DNA of 64,000 bases from Motacilla alba alba (Eukaryota; Chordata; Aves; Passeriformes; Motacillidae). Below are positions 44,126 through 57,485 of this stretch, one piece after another. Positions within the stretch are counted from its first letter, which is position 1; every line of letters begins with the position of its first letter. Below the pieces are notes generated by a model, which was given only the letters and a program-made list of their open reading frames with translations, was not told the origin of the DNA and did not search any database. The stretch spans positions 26,371,129 through 26,435,128 of the forward strand of contig NC_052016.1 of assembly GCF_015832195.1 (NCBI RefSeq). Reading direction: 5' to 3'. The translations under genes and the position numbers were made by a program.

Positions 44126-46666
44126 GATAAATGCTAGAGATTTCTTTTAATTCCTCTGTGTGGAGTTCTTTTTCTAATGGGAAAAAGGATTTAAAAAGCT
44201 GCTCCTCAGTGTGAAATGAGCAAACATTCTGCAGGGCAAGCATAAGCATTGCTCTTTCCCATTTCTAATTCATGGTTATTACCTTCAGAGTGCTTTAAAC
44301 ACTAGATCAAACACTGCAGTTCCTTGTCCTGTACCTTTCCCTGCTGTGCTCACTGCAGGCAGACCTCCAGTGGAATCCATCAACTTCTGGCTGTCAGGAC
44401 ATTTCTCCAGGCTATGGCAAGGTATATGGGTGTGGCGTGGTGTTCCTCTCCTCAGCAGTCTTGCTCCTTCTGGTTGCTGCCATGTGGGAAAACATTGAGA
44501 TGGTGCCTTCCAAAAATGCTGCTCCTCTCCAGCCAGGACCACTCAGTTAAAGAAGCCTGCCTCTGTGTGTGGAGAATGGTGCTCCTCATTACAAGTATGG
44601 CCAGAATTCAGGCCATAAAGGTGAGCAAAGTGTGCCAGTGGAGAGCCTGTTGAGTGTATGGATGGGTGCTGTTGTTGGCTTGGTCATGGGGAGGAGGTTA
44701 ATGAATGGAATGTTGCTCTTTTAAATGCTTGTCTGAGCTTCCCATTTTAAATTTTTTTTTTTATTTTACTCTCTGTGGTGAGAAAAGCAGACTGAGCAGA
44801 ACTGGAAGGAAAAACAAAACCCCAACATAGTGCTTGTGGTCCTTCCATTGGTACTCATAGATTTGAGTTCATCTGGATTACCGGTAGGGAAGGGAGTGTA
44901 TGGAGTTCAGCAAGGAGAAGTCTTTTCCTTTACGCATTCAAAGGCAAACCCCATGGATCAAACGTGTGCCCAAACCACTGCCTGTCAGTGTGATGAAGAC
45001 TCTGAGCAGAGCCAGCACAGCGCCCAGGCGTCCTGCACCTGTGCAGGCAAAAAGCAAATGCCGTCTTTAAACCTTCCCCCAACTTTATCCCACTCATAGG
45101 GGTGGTGATGTTCAAAACTAACCTGACTTCAGGTGATGTTGCTGGGGGGGGCTGCTCACTCTTTTCTTATTCAGAAAACAAGTGCTGCAGAATTGATTAC
45201 ATCACTGCTAAAAAATAGGTGAGGCTTTGTGTGCATCAATGTCCTACTAGATGTCTTCTGTGCAGGCAGACTTACTCTTTTGCTCTTTGTAGTTTCTGTG
45301 ACTTTTTAGAATCTTTGTTACCTTACTCTGCAAAGCTGCTGAGTTGTATAAAATACAACAACATACTCTGCACACTGAATTGTAGAAATCTCATCTCTAC
45401 TTACACCGAGTAAGTTTAAGTGTAAGAGTAAGTCCGCGGAGGCGAAGCGCATGACTTGCTTTGTCTGTCATGCTTCATCTGTCACAGTAGGAGCAAAAAA
45501 ATCTTTCATGGTCTTGATTAAAACCAAATATAAGCATGGAAATTGCCCACTAATTACCATCAATGTCAAGTAATTTTCTCCTATGCAGTAGTTATATTTG
45601 TTTATTATACATGTTTATTGCAGTCTTCTGGTCAGTGCTTATGATCAATACCCATTAAGGAAGAGGATACAGAAAATTCAGGGTCTGACCTGCAAAGCCC
45701 AGTCAGAAGTACCACAGTTAAATTCAGACTGAGAAATATAACATGGCAGTATTGTGAGTTTTGTCATCCTGTCCTAGGTTCTCAGGTACAAAACTCTCTT
45801 GAGTGTCTGAAGGCCTTTTATTTTGTGAAATAGTGTAAGTCTATAAACTTGGTATAGTTCTTTGGATAGTGTTGTAATTCATATTTCACTCACTGTCCTC
45901 TGGTGCAGCTCTGAACACGAGTCTCACTGTTCATTCCTAGTCTTTACCTATGGACAGTCTTGCCAGCTTTGTGTTGCTTATGTCCATTGATTCTTTTTTC
46001 TGTAAAAAGTTTAATTTTCTGGAGTTGCATGGTTAGGTGAGATTCTCAGGCTTTGTTCAGGAAGTTCCTGATCTTTTCTAGTGGCGGAGAGGATTTTCAA
46101 AATGTGATTTCTAAGGGCTCAAAGTATGAAAGAATGAATGTCAGAGGTATTATTTTTCAATTTTATGCCTTCTGACATCTGATGTGGCTTTTCATGGCTT
46201 GAAGAAGGCATTATAGCCTTAAAGCACCTGACACAGTTTCCTTATGATGAAAATGCACTAATTTGCTGCTTTAGCAAAAAGGCTTGGCACTTAGGCACCA
46301 GAATCTGCATTTTTGATGCAAAATTGGTGTATGCTACTTTTGTGGAACCAGAGAAACCTGTGTCAATATGAAAGGGTTTCCCTCTGCATTCTGCTTGTTG
46401 CTTTGAACTAGCTTCACTGGCTCCGGGAAATGATACCTTCACATAGGACGCCCTAGGACTGAGACAAGGAGCTTTCTGTTCTACTTAAGACCTTATGCTG
46501 TTGTAGCCATCGTGAGGTATATTCATTTAACTGTTAGTTTGGTGAATCTTGATTATATTTTTCTCATTTCAGTAACCCAGCAATTTCCCACCCAGTTGTC
46601 TCCCAGGGAGACTGTCCAGGAAAATCTTCCAGAACAGATGAAATTCTGATCTTCAGTCATCAAACT
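44126..46666. other. Intergenic stretch without recognised genes
   Basis: Mixed composition with no recognised repeat. A small CpG-dense patch (GTCCGCGGAGGCGAAGCGC) at 45432-45450 stands out in AT-rich surroundings. Confidence 0.65.
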
Positions 46667-46672
46667 GATGAG
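46667..46672. repeat. Target-site duplication GATGAG, left copy
   Basis: Six bases immediately before the LTR. The same GATGAG follows its other end at 47420-47425. Confidence 0.85.
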
Positions 46673-47419
46673 TGCCGCGCTGCTGAGTCGAAGTCCCTCT
46701 ACTCCCCCAGCAGTGGGGAGGAGGCGGCACCGTCTAGCTGGGAGCACAGCAGCAGCCAGCAGCGGGGGGCACTACCCCAATGCGCCGGGGCGTCAGGGCA
46801 GCCCCTTCGACAGGCGGTGGCAGCGGTGTAGGGAGCGGTGAAGAGAGGATAAGGCTATGAGAAAAGAGGGTCTCCACAAGTGAATGCAGTCCAGAGGCTT
46901 TATTGTCCCTGGAGGGGTTCACGAGGGAAGACCCAGAAGGACGAAGAACAGGAGGGAAGACCCAGAGGGACGAAGAACACCGGTATATAAAGGGGGTGGA
47001 CACAGACATTGATACATTACATTGACCAATGGGGGAGAACTAAGGAGTGGGGTGACACTTGACTGGCATAGACTAAAACCAATGAGACGCGGACTAGGGA
47101 GGGGTCCGGGGTTCCCGTCCAATCACCCTCAGGGAAAGGGAGAAGTTTCTGGAAGAGTGGGAGGGGTTTCGGGAGATGGACAGGGCCCAGGAGGAGAGGA
47201 AAATGTAACAAGTGGGTCAGTTGTCTAGGGAACCCGGGTGGGGACAAGGGCTTGGCAGCTTGCCCAGAACTGCAGGGAACCAACTCAGGAAGAGGGGGAA
47301 ACCAGGGCTGAACCATCAACATAGGCTTGGGATTACAAACTGGGGAGAACATTTCAAAATGGGGAGAACAATACAAACGGGGAAACCAATACAAATAGAA
47401 GTGAATGCACACCACAACA
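46673..47419 (-). mobile_element. Endogenous retrovirus solo LTR, 747 bp
   Basis: On the + strand it starts TGCCGCGC and ends CACCACAACA, giving TG...CA ends, and identical GATGAG copies flank it. In minus orientation it begins TGTTGTGGTGTG. A TATA-type sequence lies at 46984-46990, and an AATAAA signal follows about 85 bp downstream (TTTATT on the + strand at about 46898). This order fixes the transcription direction as minus. No internal retroviral genes are present, so it is a product of LTR-LTR recombination. The 6-bp duplication is typical of class II (alpha/beta-type, ERVK-like) elements. High CpG content and the intact duplication suggest a fairly recent insertion. The family name is not determined. 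Confidence 0.88.
46923..46980. repeat. 29-bp direct repeat inside the solo LTR
   Basis: Two near-identical copies of a unit beginning GAGGGAAGACCCAGAAGG lie side by side between the TATA element and the poly(A) signal, in the probable R region. Confidence 0.9.
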
Positions 47420-47425
47420 GATGAG
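47420..47425. repeat. Target-site duplication GATGAG, right copy
   Basis: Identical to 46667-46672 and immediately adjacent to the CA end of the LTR. Confidence 0.85.
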
Positions 47426-50400
47426 CAGCTTTTTTGGCTTTTGACTGGTGTGAGCAGAAGCGATTCTGGGTCCCACATGAGTCTTTGGGAGAAGGCTTCG
47501 TTTGGGAAGAGGTTTTTGTGGACTTTTTCTGTTTAGACACGTGTGTAATGAGGTCAACAGTAGTTCCCAGTAGTTTGATATGTGTTTCAAATTCTCTTCC
47601 CTGAGGTGGACCTTCTGGGACCAGAGTCCAGTTTCTTTAAAAAGATTTTATGTGCCCAGTAGTTTAAAGTCTGAGTTGCTTTATTCTATGGTGTTCAGGA
47701 AAGTTTTACTGGCATCCCCTCGACTTAAGGCTCTGAGCCCTTACTGAAAGTAAATTCCTACTTACTCTGTTGACACCTGGCTAAAATTGCCCCTCAAAGT
47801 GGTAGAAAGGGGGATTGTCCAGAAGCCATTTTGTCAGAGGAGTATAGTGACTAAGTTCTGTTTAAGGACTCTCACTGGGACACAATTGCACAACAAAGCA
47901 TCTAAACAGTTTCCAGAGCACAGTGTTATACTGCAGCCTTGGAGCCCAGGCAAAGCCCCCCCAGGCACTATGCAGCTCCTTAAGTAGGTGTGCACTTCAG
48001 TTCCTTTGAAATTCCAATTTTCATCTCTGTAAATCCCTTGGCAATACTTGTAACAAAAAGCCTGTGTCAGAGAAATTTATTACTACTACTGACATGATAA
48101 TACAAGGAAAAATCAGACATTGCTTAGAAATTTGAATTTCTGTTATAAAAATGCCTCTGTCAGGGCTGTGCATTACACAGTACCTGCATTTTCTCATTTA
48201 AAGTAGTACGTCATTTCAGCTCTACTGCTGGCTTTCAGCTCTTCCCCCCCATGTTAATAATTGGCAAATGATGGGATGTGATTACATGGCCATTTACAGT
48301 ACTTATAAGCATTTCATTTATAACATTATCATATAAAACTGACTTAATTGCCCTCTGGGTGTAAACATTTAAATTTTGTACATGGCAGCTCCATTCACTT
48401 CTCTGCCACTGAGGAATACAGTATATTATTTCTCAGAAAAGAAAACACAAATTTGTCACGGATGGCTACATCCACTGTACGTGGAGAAGAAAGGGCTTAA
48501 AAGATGCTATGGGTCCTTGGGAGTATGCACAAGGATAACAACATAATTTGCATTCAGGCATTTGCATATATGGTACAGTAACTTGGCATGGCTCCTTTGG
48601 TTTTTATCTCAAAGGAGGGAAGGATTGTCATTTTTCCAGTTAGTATCCTAAAAATCACATACTCTAATGCTGCAAAAAGCCTCTGCAAAACATCCATAGC
48701 TTTGTCACTGTAGAATTGCTCTCAATAGAGTATTTACTGGTGCTTTGTCAAATCTGCATTTATATATACCAGTTGATGGCTTGGCATTATTTTCTGTTGG
48801 AGGGTATTCCAGAAGCTAAGCAGAGGTCTGTCTGGGGACTTTTTCCTTGGTGCTTAGTCTGAAATTTCATTGCATTTCTCCTTCTGTTCTCACCTGGTCT
48901 ATTGCCTGCATTCCTGCGTTCTCATTCAGCCAAGCTTGGCATATTTTTAGCCATGCATCTCCTTGCGAGGGACTTCTGAACCACTTCAGGGAGCTGTTGT
49001 TTTCCACCTCATGGTGCTTTTTAAATGCCCACTGCTGGTCTCTTCCATAACATTCTGCCCTTGCCTCCAAATATTATTGGCCATTTTCTTCTGAGCTCTC
49101 TTTGGATAACAGCTCGCTCAAACCAGCCATCAATGTGCCAGATGCTGCTGTGCCGGGGCTGCCAGCCTGATCCAGAAAGCACTGCAGCCAGAGGAAAGCC
49201 TCCGTTGATTTTGGATCAGTACCATAATGAGGAACCAGGGAATAAGATAATGGCCCATAACTTAAAGCACTGAAATGTGGGCCTGCAGCACAGTGCAAAG
49301 ATTGAGTAGTTGAAGGGTAAAGGTCTTCCACAGCCATAACCAAGAGGCAACAGCAATTAGCTAATAAACCTAAAAATATAAATAAAAATAAATGGCCAGA
49401 GTAATTTTTGTGGCTGGAGGAGGCTGAAGGCATTTTGGCAGGCTGGGCAGAGTTCAGCTTGACAGTGGTGGGCTAGGAGCAGTACAGCTGGCAGTGTTCC
49501 CTCTGGGGTCTAGGGTGAGAGGAGAGCTGTGAGGGCTGGGGATGAGGAGCCATTTGGCTCCCTGAGGACTGGGGGATGTGGTCACAGACTGTCACAGTGT
49601 GACAACGGTTTGTTTATGTTGGAGTTTGGCGGGAGCAAAGGGAAAAGAGGTCAGCAGTGCTGGCAGAATCTCAGCAGCTTTGGGAGGATTTGGACTATGA
49701 TGAGGGGGTCAGTGTGGGTTGCCTGTGCTCCTGATGCTGGCCAGTCTCCACTCCTGCCTTGAGTATGGTGAGGCAACAGCTGTGTCTGGAAAGGCAGGTG
49801 ATGGGGCTAGGCCAGTGGTGGTAGCATTCCTGAAAAACAAGGTGTTTTGCTTGTGTGGTGTTGGGGGCAAGAGTCACTGCTGCAAATCTCTCTTTCACCA
49901 AAAGGCTGCACAGATGAGAGATGGGAAGAGAGTGCCTGCAGGACAGAATCATGAATCTTCTTCCTCCCCACTATGCTGCTCTTTCAGGCTGTGCTAACTT
50001 CTCTGCCCATGTTTCCAGCATTCAGAGGAGGGGGGCGGACATCTTTCTCAGTACTTTCTGGTCTCACCCCTCCTTCTGGACCTGCCTCTGCTTTTGCCAT
50101 GCAGTTGTATGCCTTTTCTCTTGTTTGTGCCTCGCTTGCTTCCAGCATCTTCCTGTTTGGCCATGATGCTACTGGCTTCCTCCATTGCCAGAAAGCCATC
50201 CTTGTGCTGTCCCCATCCCAAAACTGCAGCCTTACATCCTTTTGCTATTATTTCTCCAGTGGCCAGCCCAGTGCTGGAACAGTTGCTTCATACACTAAAG
50301 CCAGGATGGGGAAGATGAAGGGCAAGGTGATTTAAACCCGAATAAGGAGCTTCTTGGAATTCCAGTCACGTAAGCTGGGGGCAGTGTCTGAAGCCACAGC

Positions 50401-53400
50401 CCCCCTGGGCTGGACTGAGGGCAGCAGGAGTTCCCCTGCTCTACAGCCCTGTCCATACAGTGCCTTTCAGATGACAGCCTGATGAGCTCTTCCTCATCCC
50501 ACCACCCAGCGCTGGAACAGAGCCTGTAGTGTATGGGAGTGGTCTCTGATTTGGGAGATGCTGCTGGGATATCCCACTGCTCTCCCTAAGATGTTGTGTT
50601 CTGTTACCTGGAACACAGAGGCATCTCTGCCTGAGGTGAGACAAAACACAGGTGGTATCAGTGTTGTTTTTTCTCTTCCTTTTCAGTCTCATCTGGGCTT
50701 TCTGAAGAAACCAGATAAGTTTTTGATCTTTTATCAAAGACCAGCAATGCATATTTCCATGGCAGACTGAGCTAGCTGGCTGATATCCTTTGCATCAGCA
50801 AGATTGTTACTTCAGATTTGCTTCTCCTTCCAGCTTTTGCCCAAAGCAGCTTGATTCATTTCAGTGTCTTTCTTACTGACCTTACAGGTTAACTTTTTTG
50901 AGTGTCCCTGAGAATAGAGGACCTTTAGAAATAAACCAAAAATGTTGTTTTACCTGAACAAGCACAGAGAGGATGTGAAACACATTGTATTAAATTGTTT
51001 TCCATGCAGGAATGGGGAGAACAATTATTTGAGATAAGGAAGGAAAATAAATATGAAAAAGGAGAAATATGAAATGAAAGAGAAAGGAGAAAAGAAAAAG
51101 AGACCATCCTCCCACGCAAAAAAAATGATAAATGACAATTGCAGTGGCTATGTTTCCATGGCTAATTTCTAAGGATGCACTGCCACCTGCCAGCCTTTGA
51201 GCAAAACGCATGGAAAGAAAAAGTGGATTTCATTCCTGATTGTACTGTTCCTTGACTGCCTAAATTGCTACTTGGCCGATATATCCATTTTAGAAAGGAA
51301 ACTGCAATCAAGGATTTACACATGGATTTGTACCCTTGCACTATACATTGTGCAAAGGAGCAGAATACATTTCCAAGGTGGAGCACCCTGAGCCCAGCCA
51401 AGGCTGGCCATGGTTGGGAATCAGGGCTGAGGGACATGAAGCCAAGGCCCCACAGAGCCCCTCTTGCCCTGTCCTCAGCTGAAGGTATGAAACATTGTGA
51501 GAGGAAGGCACAAGTAATGGGGGTGCTGAGGAATTGATTTATGCTCTTAGAAGAGATTAAATCTGCTGCATATTACAGGATTGTTAAATGGGAGCAAAAG
51601 GGGTGTATTGCTGAAACTTGAAGGTGACAAATAATGGAAGAAAAAGAAATACTGATTTAGGGTGGGTGCCCAAGAGTAATGGGTTGAAATTTCAAAGGGA
51701 AACATGAGTATTGTGTATTTGGAAATGCTTCCACATACTGAGACCTATCAAGCTGTGAATATCTCAGGGGAAGCTTCTTCACCCCAGGCACTTTAAACTA
51801 GAATAGAATAAATGGTATGAAATTATTATAGAGTAAAGTCTTATAGTGTTAAGGGGATGAAATAGACAATCTAATAGGTTTTTATTTTCTCTATGAGCTG
51901 GCTCTCCATTGTCTTTCATTATGCAGCACAAGCTGTTCAAGCTTGCTTACCCAACAGAACACTATTACTGCTATGCACACAGATGTGTCGTACAACACCT
52001 GGTGAAGGATGCATGGAGTACAGTTTTGCCTTGAACCTGCTGTAAGGCAATGTAAATTGCATTTCTGATCTCTCAGCCTCTTAGTCCTGGCTCAGATTTA
52101 GCTTTTCTTTAGCACTGTGCAGGGTCCATTATTGTTAAGAAACTCATACATGTTTTGTTCAATATATTTCTTAGGTAAAAATACTTGTGTAATTTGAAGC
52201 AGTACATCGCCTTAAAACCTGATTGAGTCAAAACCAATTTAGCAAGGACAATCCAGTTAACTCCTCCTAAACTGACATTGTTTTCTCTTGGTAGGGTTGT
52301 GTTGAGTGTAAAAATTCAGAAATGCCTCTGGAAATTAAACAAACCTTCCATTTCCCTTTTAAACTTAGGATGTTCTTCGGGTTGGGACTGAGATAAAAAG
52401 TAACTGTCTTGTGTTTGTGACTGAATGAACATTCTTAAGAGACTTTCTTGTGAGAAATGGTAAATGATTAAAAAAAGTGGTTACTTGTGAGAGTTTGTCT
52501 TTTTGCATGCAAAGGTGAAAATTAGTGAAAGTGATGGAAATAAACAGTTGGAAAAACATCTTAAGAGCAGAATCAAACCATGATTTTATCACCTGGTTTA
52601 GTGAGTTCACTACAAAAATATTGGCTTACCAAGAATTTTTCCTTTTTTTTCTTGTGTGCATTTATTCTGAAATACAATTTTAAAAGAGCCTCTCTCACTT
52701 TTGTCATAAAGGAACCACACCAGGTGGCTGTGGCCTTACAAGACTAATGCATTAGCTGCCATCCTAACATTGTGATTTTAACTTTCCTTTTCCCTTGTGA
52801 AACTGACTGTATTTTTTTTTTCCTTTTTCTTCACTCTGGGAATCATTTTAAAACAAGTTCCACTAACAGATAGTAAGAGAAGTTTTAGTTTAAGGATGCA
52901 ATTTCCATATGGTTGAAACTAGGTATATACTGAGCACTATTTATCTTAAATTAATATTAAGAATATGTGCTTGTTTCTAAAAAACTGTTCTTGTCTGTCA
53001 CTGAGCTTTGGCAACTGAGTTTATGGATTTATTCTTGGGAAACGTGAAGTTCAATGTTTATTGAATGTAAGAAGAAAAATATTTGCTATTACCTACAGAG
53101 TGATGGCCAAAGGTACCTCACTCTGAAGACCAAAGTTGGCTGACTGCATTGGTAGCACCTGAACTGCTACTTTAAATCTGGTGAGAAGAGCAAAATATTC
53201 AGAGCCTCAGCTCTTGGTCCTCTGGCTGAACCAGAAGTTATCATGCGATGGTATTTTCCACCAGAAGGTCTCTGGAGTCTGGTTTTTCCCAAACACAGCT
53301 TGGAGATCTCACATGCATTGCGGAGTCCCAGCTACAGATAGATTAAAAGCCAGCTGTGAAAGCCAGAAGAGCAGCAGACCCCAGTGTTCAGTGTGTGGAA

Positions 53401-54890
53401 GCTCACACTTCTCCTTGCAGTGCAGACATGATCAGTGATCAAAACAGAGGACAGTTTTAGGGTACAACAATGCCAGTTAGAGTCTTCTGAACCAGTGGGT
53501 CACCAAGCACAGTGTCACGGCAGAGTACATAAACATTTAAGCTGGGCCTGAGCAGTAATCTCTTGTTTTAGGAGCTGATTTGACATTGGGGCAGCTGGGA
53601 AATGAGATGGTCATTGCTGCAAAACCAATGTCTATCAGCCTTCTTTCAGGACAGGGGAACTGGGTGAGGACTGCTTTGGCAGGGAAAGGCAAAGTTAGTG
53701 CCTTGTGGACAAGGGAAAAAGGTGCTGGAAAGTGTGTGGGAAGGAGAAGTTGGTGAAAAGTGAAGCAGCTATAGGGGTTGGATGACATACTAGAAGAAAG
53801 AACAAATCATCTCGACTGTATTGTGTTCATTGTTTTGCCTTCTGGATGGAGTATGCTGTGAGTAGGGACACTTGGATAATTGAATGCTTGATTATAGAGT
53901 ATTTGTTAGGACTTCTTCTGACTTGGTTATGCCAGTGACAACTTATGCAGGAGGTTGTTTGATTTGTATTCTCTGCAGGAGAGGAATAAAAATGAATACC
54001 CACCTCATTAATCCATTTAAAAATTATGTGTGGATGGGCTAAACAAACTTCTGTGGTTCTATTTCCTAATAAACAAGGAAATCCTTACAAAAAGTTTATC
54101 AGCTTTACTTTGGTTAATCACCTCTATTGTTTCACTTCTGTTGTGTAGTCTGCAAGAATAAATTAAACTAAATGAGCCTTTATGAAAGTCCTTTTTAGCA
54201 ACATTTTTGTTTAGAGTTTACCTATCAGCTCTGTAAAACTCTTTACATTTCCAGGTTTCCAGATGGATCTTACAACATCTATTGTGCTTGCCTAAATGTA
54301 GAGTAAAAAGGAAACCCTAGTTCTCTTAGATCTACCCTCTGGGACTAATTATACTCATTTGACTAGAGCAGCAGTTAGATCTGAATTATAGTCATGAATA
54401 AGTTAGATCTTAATTAAAGTCATGTTTGGGTGCAAAAGGCAATGTCATACATGCAAAGAAGCTGCTTTGTAATGTGCGGAAATTAGTGTTAATAATAATT
54501 TGTGTATGAGATTTGGATTCCAATTTATTCTTCATATTGCTCTCTCTGGCACTTTACCCAGTTGATAGTGCTCCTGTTCCCGTTTCCACGTTTGAGTACT
54601 CTCAAAGTAAAAGAAGGTAAAATATTGCTAAGCCAAAAAATAAAATGACTCACTCAATTCACATCAATATTTAAGGAGCTTTGTAATTGTCAAGGCCTTT
54701 TCAGGTGTTTGACAATGTCTTGCTTCTATTTGGAATATGTTGAAAAATTAACGATATTATGGTGTACTGTAACATCTTTCTTGTGAAGACTTTCAGAGTT
54801 TCCCAGGAGGACAGTTTAATCTCAGATTTTTTCCCTGTTCTGATCTGTTCTCATCTCTCATAAAATTGCCAGTAACACATAAATTAAACT
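47426..54890. other. Intergenic stretch without recognised genes
   Basis: The part at about 49430-50660 is clearly richer in G+C than its surroundings and contains several overlapping open frames on both strands (for example 49973-50335). None has a recognised domain or a supported splice structure. The remainder is AT-rich and featureless to my eye. Confidence 0.65.
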
Positions 54891-54892
54891 GT

Positions 54893-55122
54893 AGGAGGGT
54901 AGATTTAGGTTAGATATCAGAAAAAATTTCTTTATTGCAAGTGTGGTGAGGCACTGAAAGAGGTTGCACAGAGTAGTTGTGGATGGCCCATCCCTGGAAG
55001 TGTTCCAGGCCAGGCTGGATGGAGCTTTGAGCAAGGAAGGGAAGGGGTCCCTGTCATGGCAAGGGGCTGCAACTAGATGAGCTTTGAGGTCTCTTCCAAC
55101 ACAACCTGTTCTATGGTGTGTA
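54893..55122 (+). mobile_element. CR1 LINE 3'-end fragment
   Basis: The + strand text runs 'aggttagatatcagaaaaaatttcttt ... ggtgaggcactgaaagaggttg ... ccctggaagtgttccaggccaggctggatgg ... gaggtctcttccaacacaacctgttctatgg', the standard CR1 3' sequence. It is 5'-truncated to about 230 bp and shows less decay than the copy at 36.6 kb. Confidence 0.92.
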
Positions 55123-55784
55123 CATACTTAAATAGCACACTTCAAAACACTACTGCATTTGGGCAGCCATTTACCCTTGTAACCCTTCTAAAACTTGTGT
55201 AAGGCCAGTTAACTATACTGGGCTCAAAGATCAACATGGGAATGCCACCTAGACCAAGGGATGCCTACATGGATAACCAAAACACTCCAGTGAATTAATG
55301 ACTGTGTCTTTGTGATTTGTTCCTCTTGCTGAATGGTATCTAGACCTTGTAAAGAGAATTGCCACCTGCTTAGTGTGAGCAGGTAACCTGAGGCACAGTG
55401 TGAAACCTTGGCACACTATGACATATTTTTTCCTTTCCTATGGCATGTTTTCTGCCAAATGCTGCATCCAAATATGTTAGTTGACAAAGGATCTTCTATA
55501 TTTTTGTGACCATCCTGTCATATGTTTTTATTTCTGAAGAAAACTTTGAGGAAGTCCAAGTACTTTCTTTTGATATTCTCTAAGGAACATGTTGTTTCTT
55601 GAAAGAAGATACTATCTTTTAATCCCAAGCAACTTCTTTTTTCACACTTTGATATATTTATTTAGAAAAATAAGGAGGAGTTGAAGAGATAAAAAACTTC
55701 AAATAGAAAAAGCCTTTTTGACACCATCCTGAAAGAATCATTATTGTCTTGTGATAATTTTTCCCCCATTAGATGCACTATAAA

Positions 55785-55850
55785 TATATCTATATCTATA
55801 TCTATATCTATATCTATATCTATATCTATATCTATATCTATATCTATATC
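55785..55850. repeat. (TATATC)11 microsatellite
   Basis: Eleven exact hexamer copies. They produce an Asp-Ile repeat in a minus-strand open frame, which is not a gene. Confidence 0.97.
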
Positions 55851-57449
55851 TATAGTCGTATATAATATATGCTGAGAAAAATTCAGGCAAGCATTATACT
55901 CTTGTATTTGTTTCACTGCTCTGGTCAACGACTCTGGCTTTGCACTGAATAGCACAGAAGAGCCTGGGTTTGGGCCTCACAGTGTCCAGTGGGTGTGGGT
56001 CTCTGGTAATCATCTTGGAAGATGGATCTGGTGCACAAAGTTGCACTTGAGGAGGTCAGATCATTGTGCATATTTAATTCTGTATTCATGGCATCACTGC
56101 TGACATTGTGCTTATGGGCACAGAAATTCTCTCTCTGTACTGCTCACTCCATTTGTAATGGTCTTTGGAAACTACTCAATAGCCAAAATATTCAGGAAAA
56201 GGGTGTCTGAGGCAATCTAGTTTAGGAGGAGTTGTTTGCACTACAGGTATGTAATGACACATAAATAGGGAAAATCTGGATGGGTTCGTATTGCAGCAAG
56301 GGAAATTTAGGCTAAACATTGAGACAAGATTTCCAGCAGTTCAGCACTGGAATTTTCTATCCATAGACCTTCTCACATTCTGCTTCATAAAGATTTTATT
56401 TGTTTAGGAACAAATAAACAAAGAAAGGTTTTTATTAACTTGGTCTGTACTTGGCAAGAAGATAGATTAGAGGGTTTCCTGAGGTCTTAATGCTTAGTTA
56501 AATTGTTCAAGGAAATTATCCACAAGATACCAAGGCTAGCTCTTTACAGAGGCTTGCATTTAAGATGTAAAATATCTTAAGGAAATAGTAGAAATTTTAG
56601 GACTTGATCAAATGGATTTTAATGAAAAATAAAAGTATATAAAGAAATAAAAGGTATAATTTAGACCTTTCTTTATACCATTTATTGTTATTTCAGAGAT
56701 TAGGATAACTCTGATTAGGTAAAATGGAGGATGGCACTATGAATTTGTATAATTTTTTTATTTTTTGCTGCTTTTTTTTTTTTTTTAACTTATGAAACTC
56801 ACTCTTTTGGACAATATTACTGAGGTATTGAATTTGACTGCAGAGGATTCCACTCAAGTGAATGTCTATAGTTGCAGTAGCTGGGATGAAGCAAACTATT
56901 AAAGATTTGAGCCCTTCTGCTTCAAGATATTAACTGGTCTTAAGCAACTTGGTTGTGGAAGAAACATCCTCTGTGGGAACATTACTGCATGACTGTCTGT
57001 GAGGATTTGAAGCACCTGCTGTTGGTACCTGTCAGTGACAAGATAGGAGCAAACAGATTTACTGTGTGATTCAGCCCAGCAATTAATTTCCTTTGTAGGA
57101 ATCTAGTAAAGCACAGAGCAGAGTAAAGCCCTGCCACTTCTCCTTTGTCTTAGTCACTGCTTCTTTTCTTCTAGGAGAAAAGTAATTATTGCAACTGGAG
57201 AATGTGAATTACAAATACAGGTAGCATTCCTGTAAGCGAGTCTGAGAACAATTCAAATATATAAAAATCTCCAAAATTTTGAAGTTAATTACACGGTCTG
57301 AGTGCTCCAAGATGCAAAAGAAGTCCTGAGTGTTTTGCATGGATGCATTGTGCCATGAGGGAAATGCAGGTGACCTTCTTCCTTGGACTTGCATGTGATG
57401 ATGTTTACATGAGTTACTCAAATTTGTTTCAAGTGTTTCAAGTTCTCTC

Positions 57450-57485
57450 TTTTTTTTTTTTTTGTTTTTTTTTTTTTTTTGTTTT

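Noticed and set aside
47017..47478. 153-codon minus-strand open frame
   Set aside because: It runs across the solo LTR and past its end at 47419, so it is a by-product of the LTR's composition.
55662..55955. Asp-Ile repeat protein
   Set aside because: It is the direct translation of the (TATATC)11 microsatellite.
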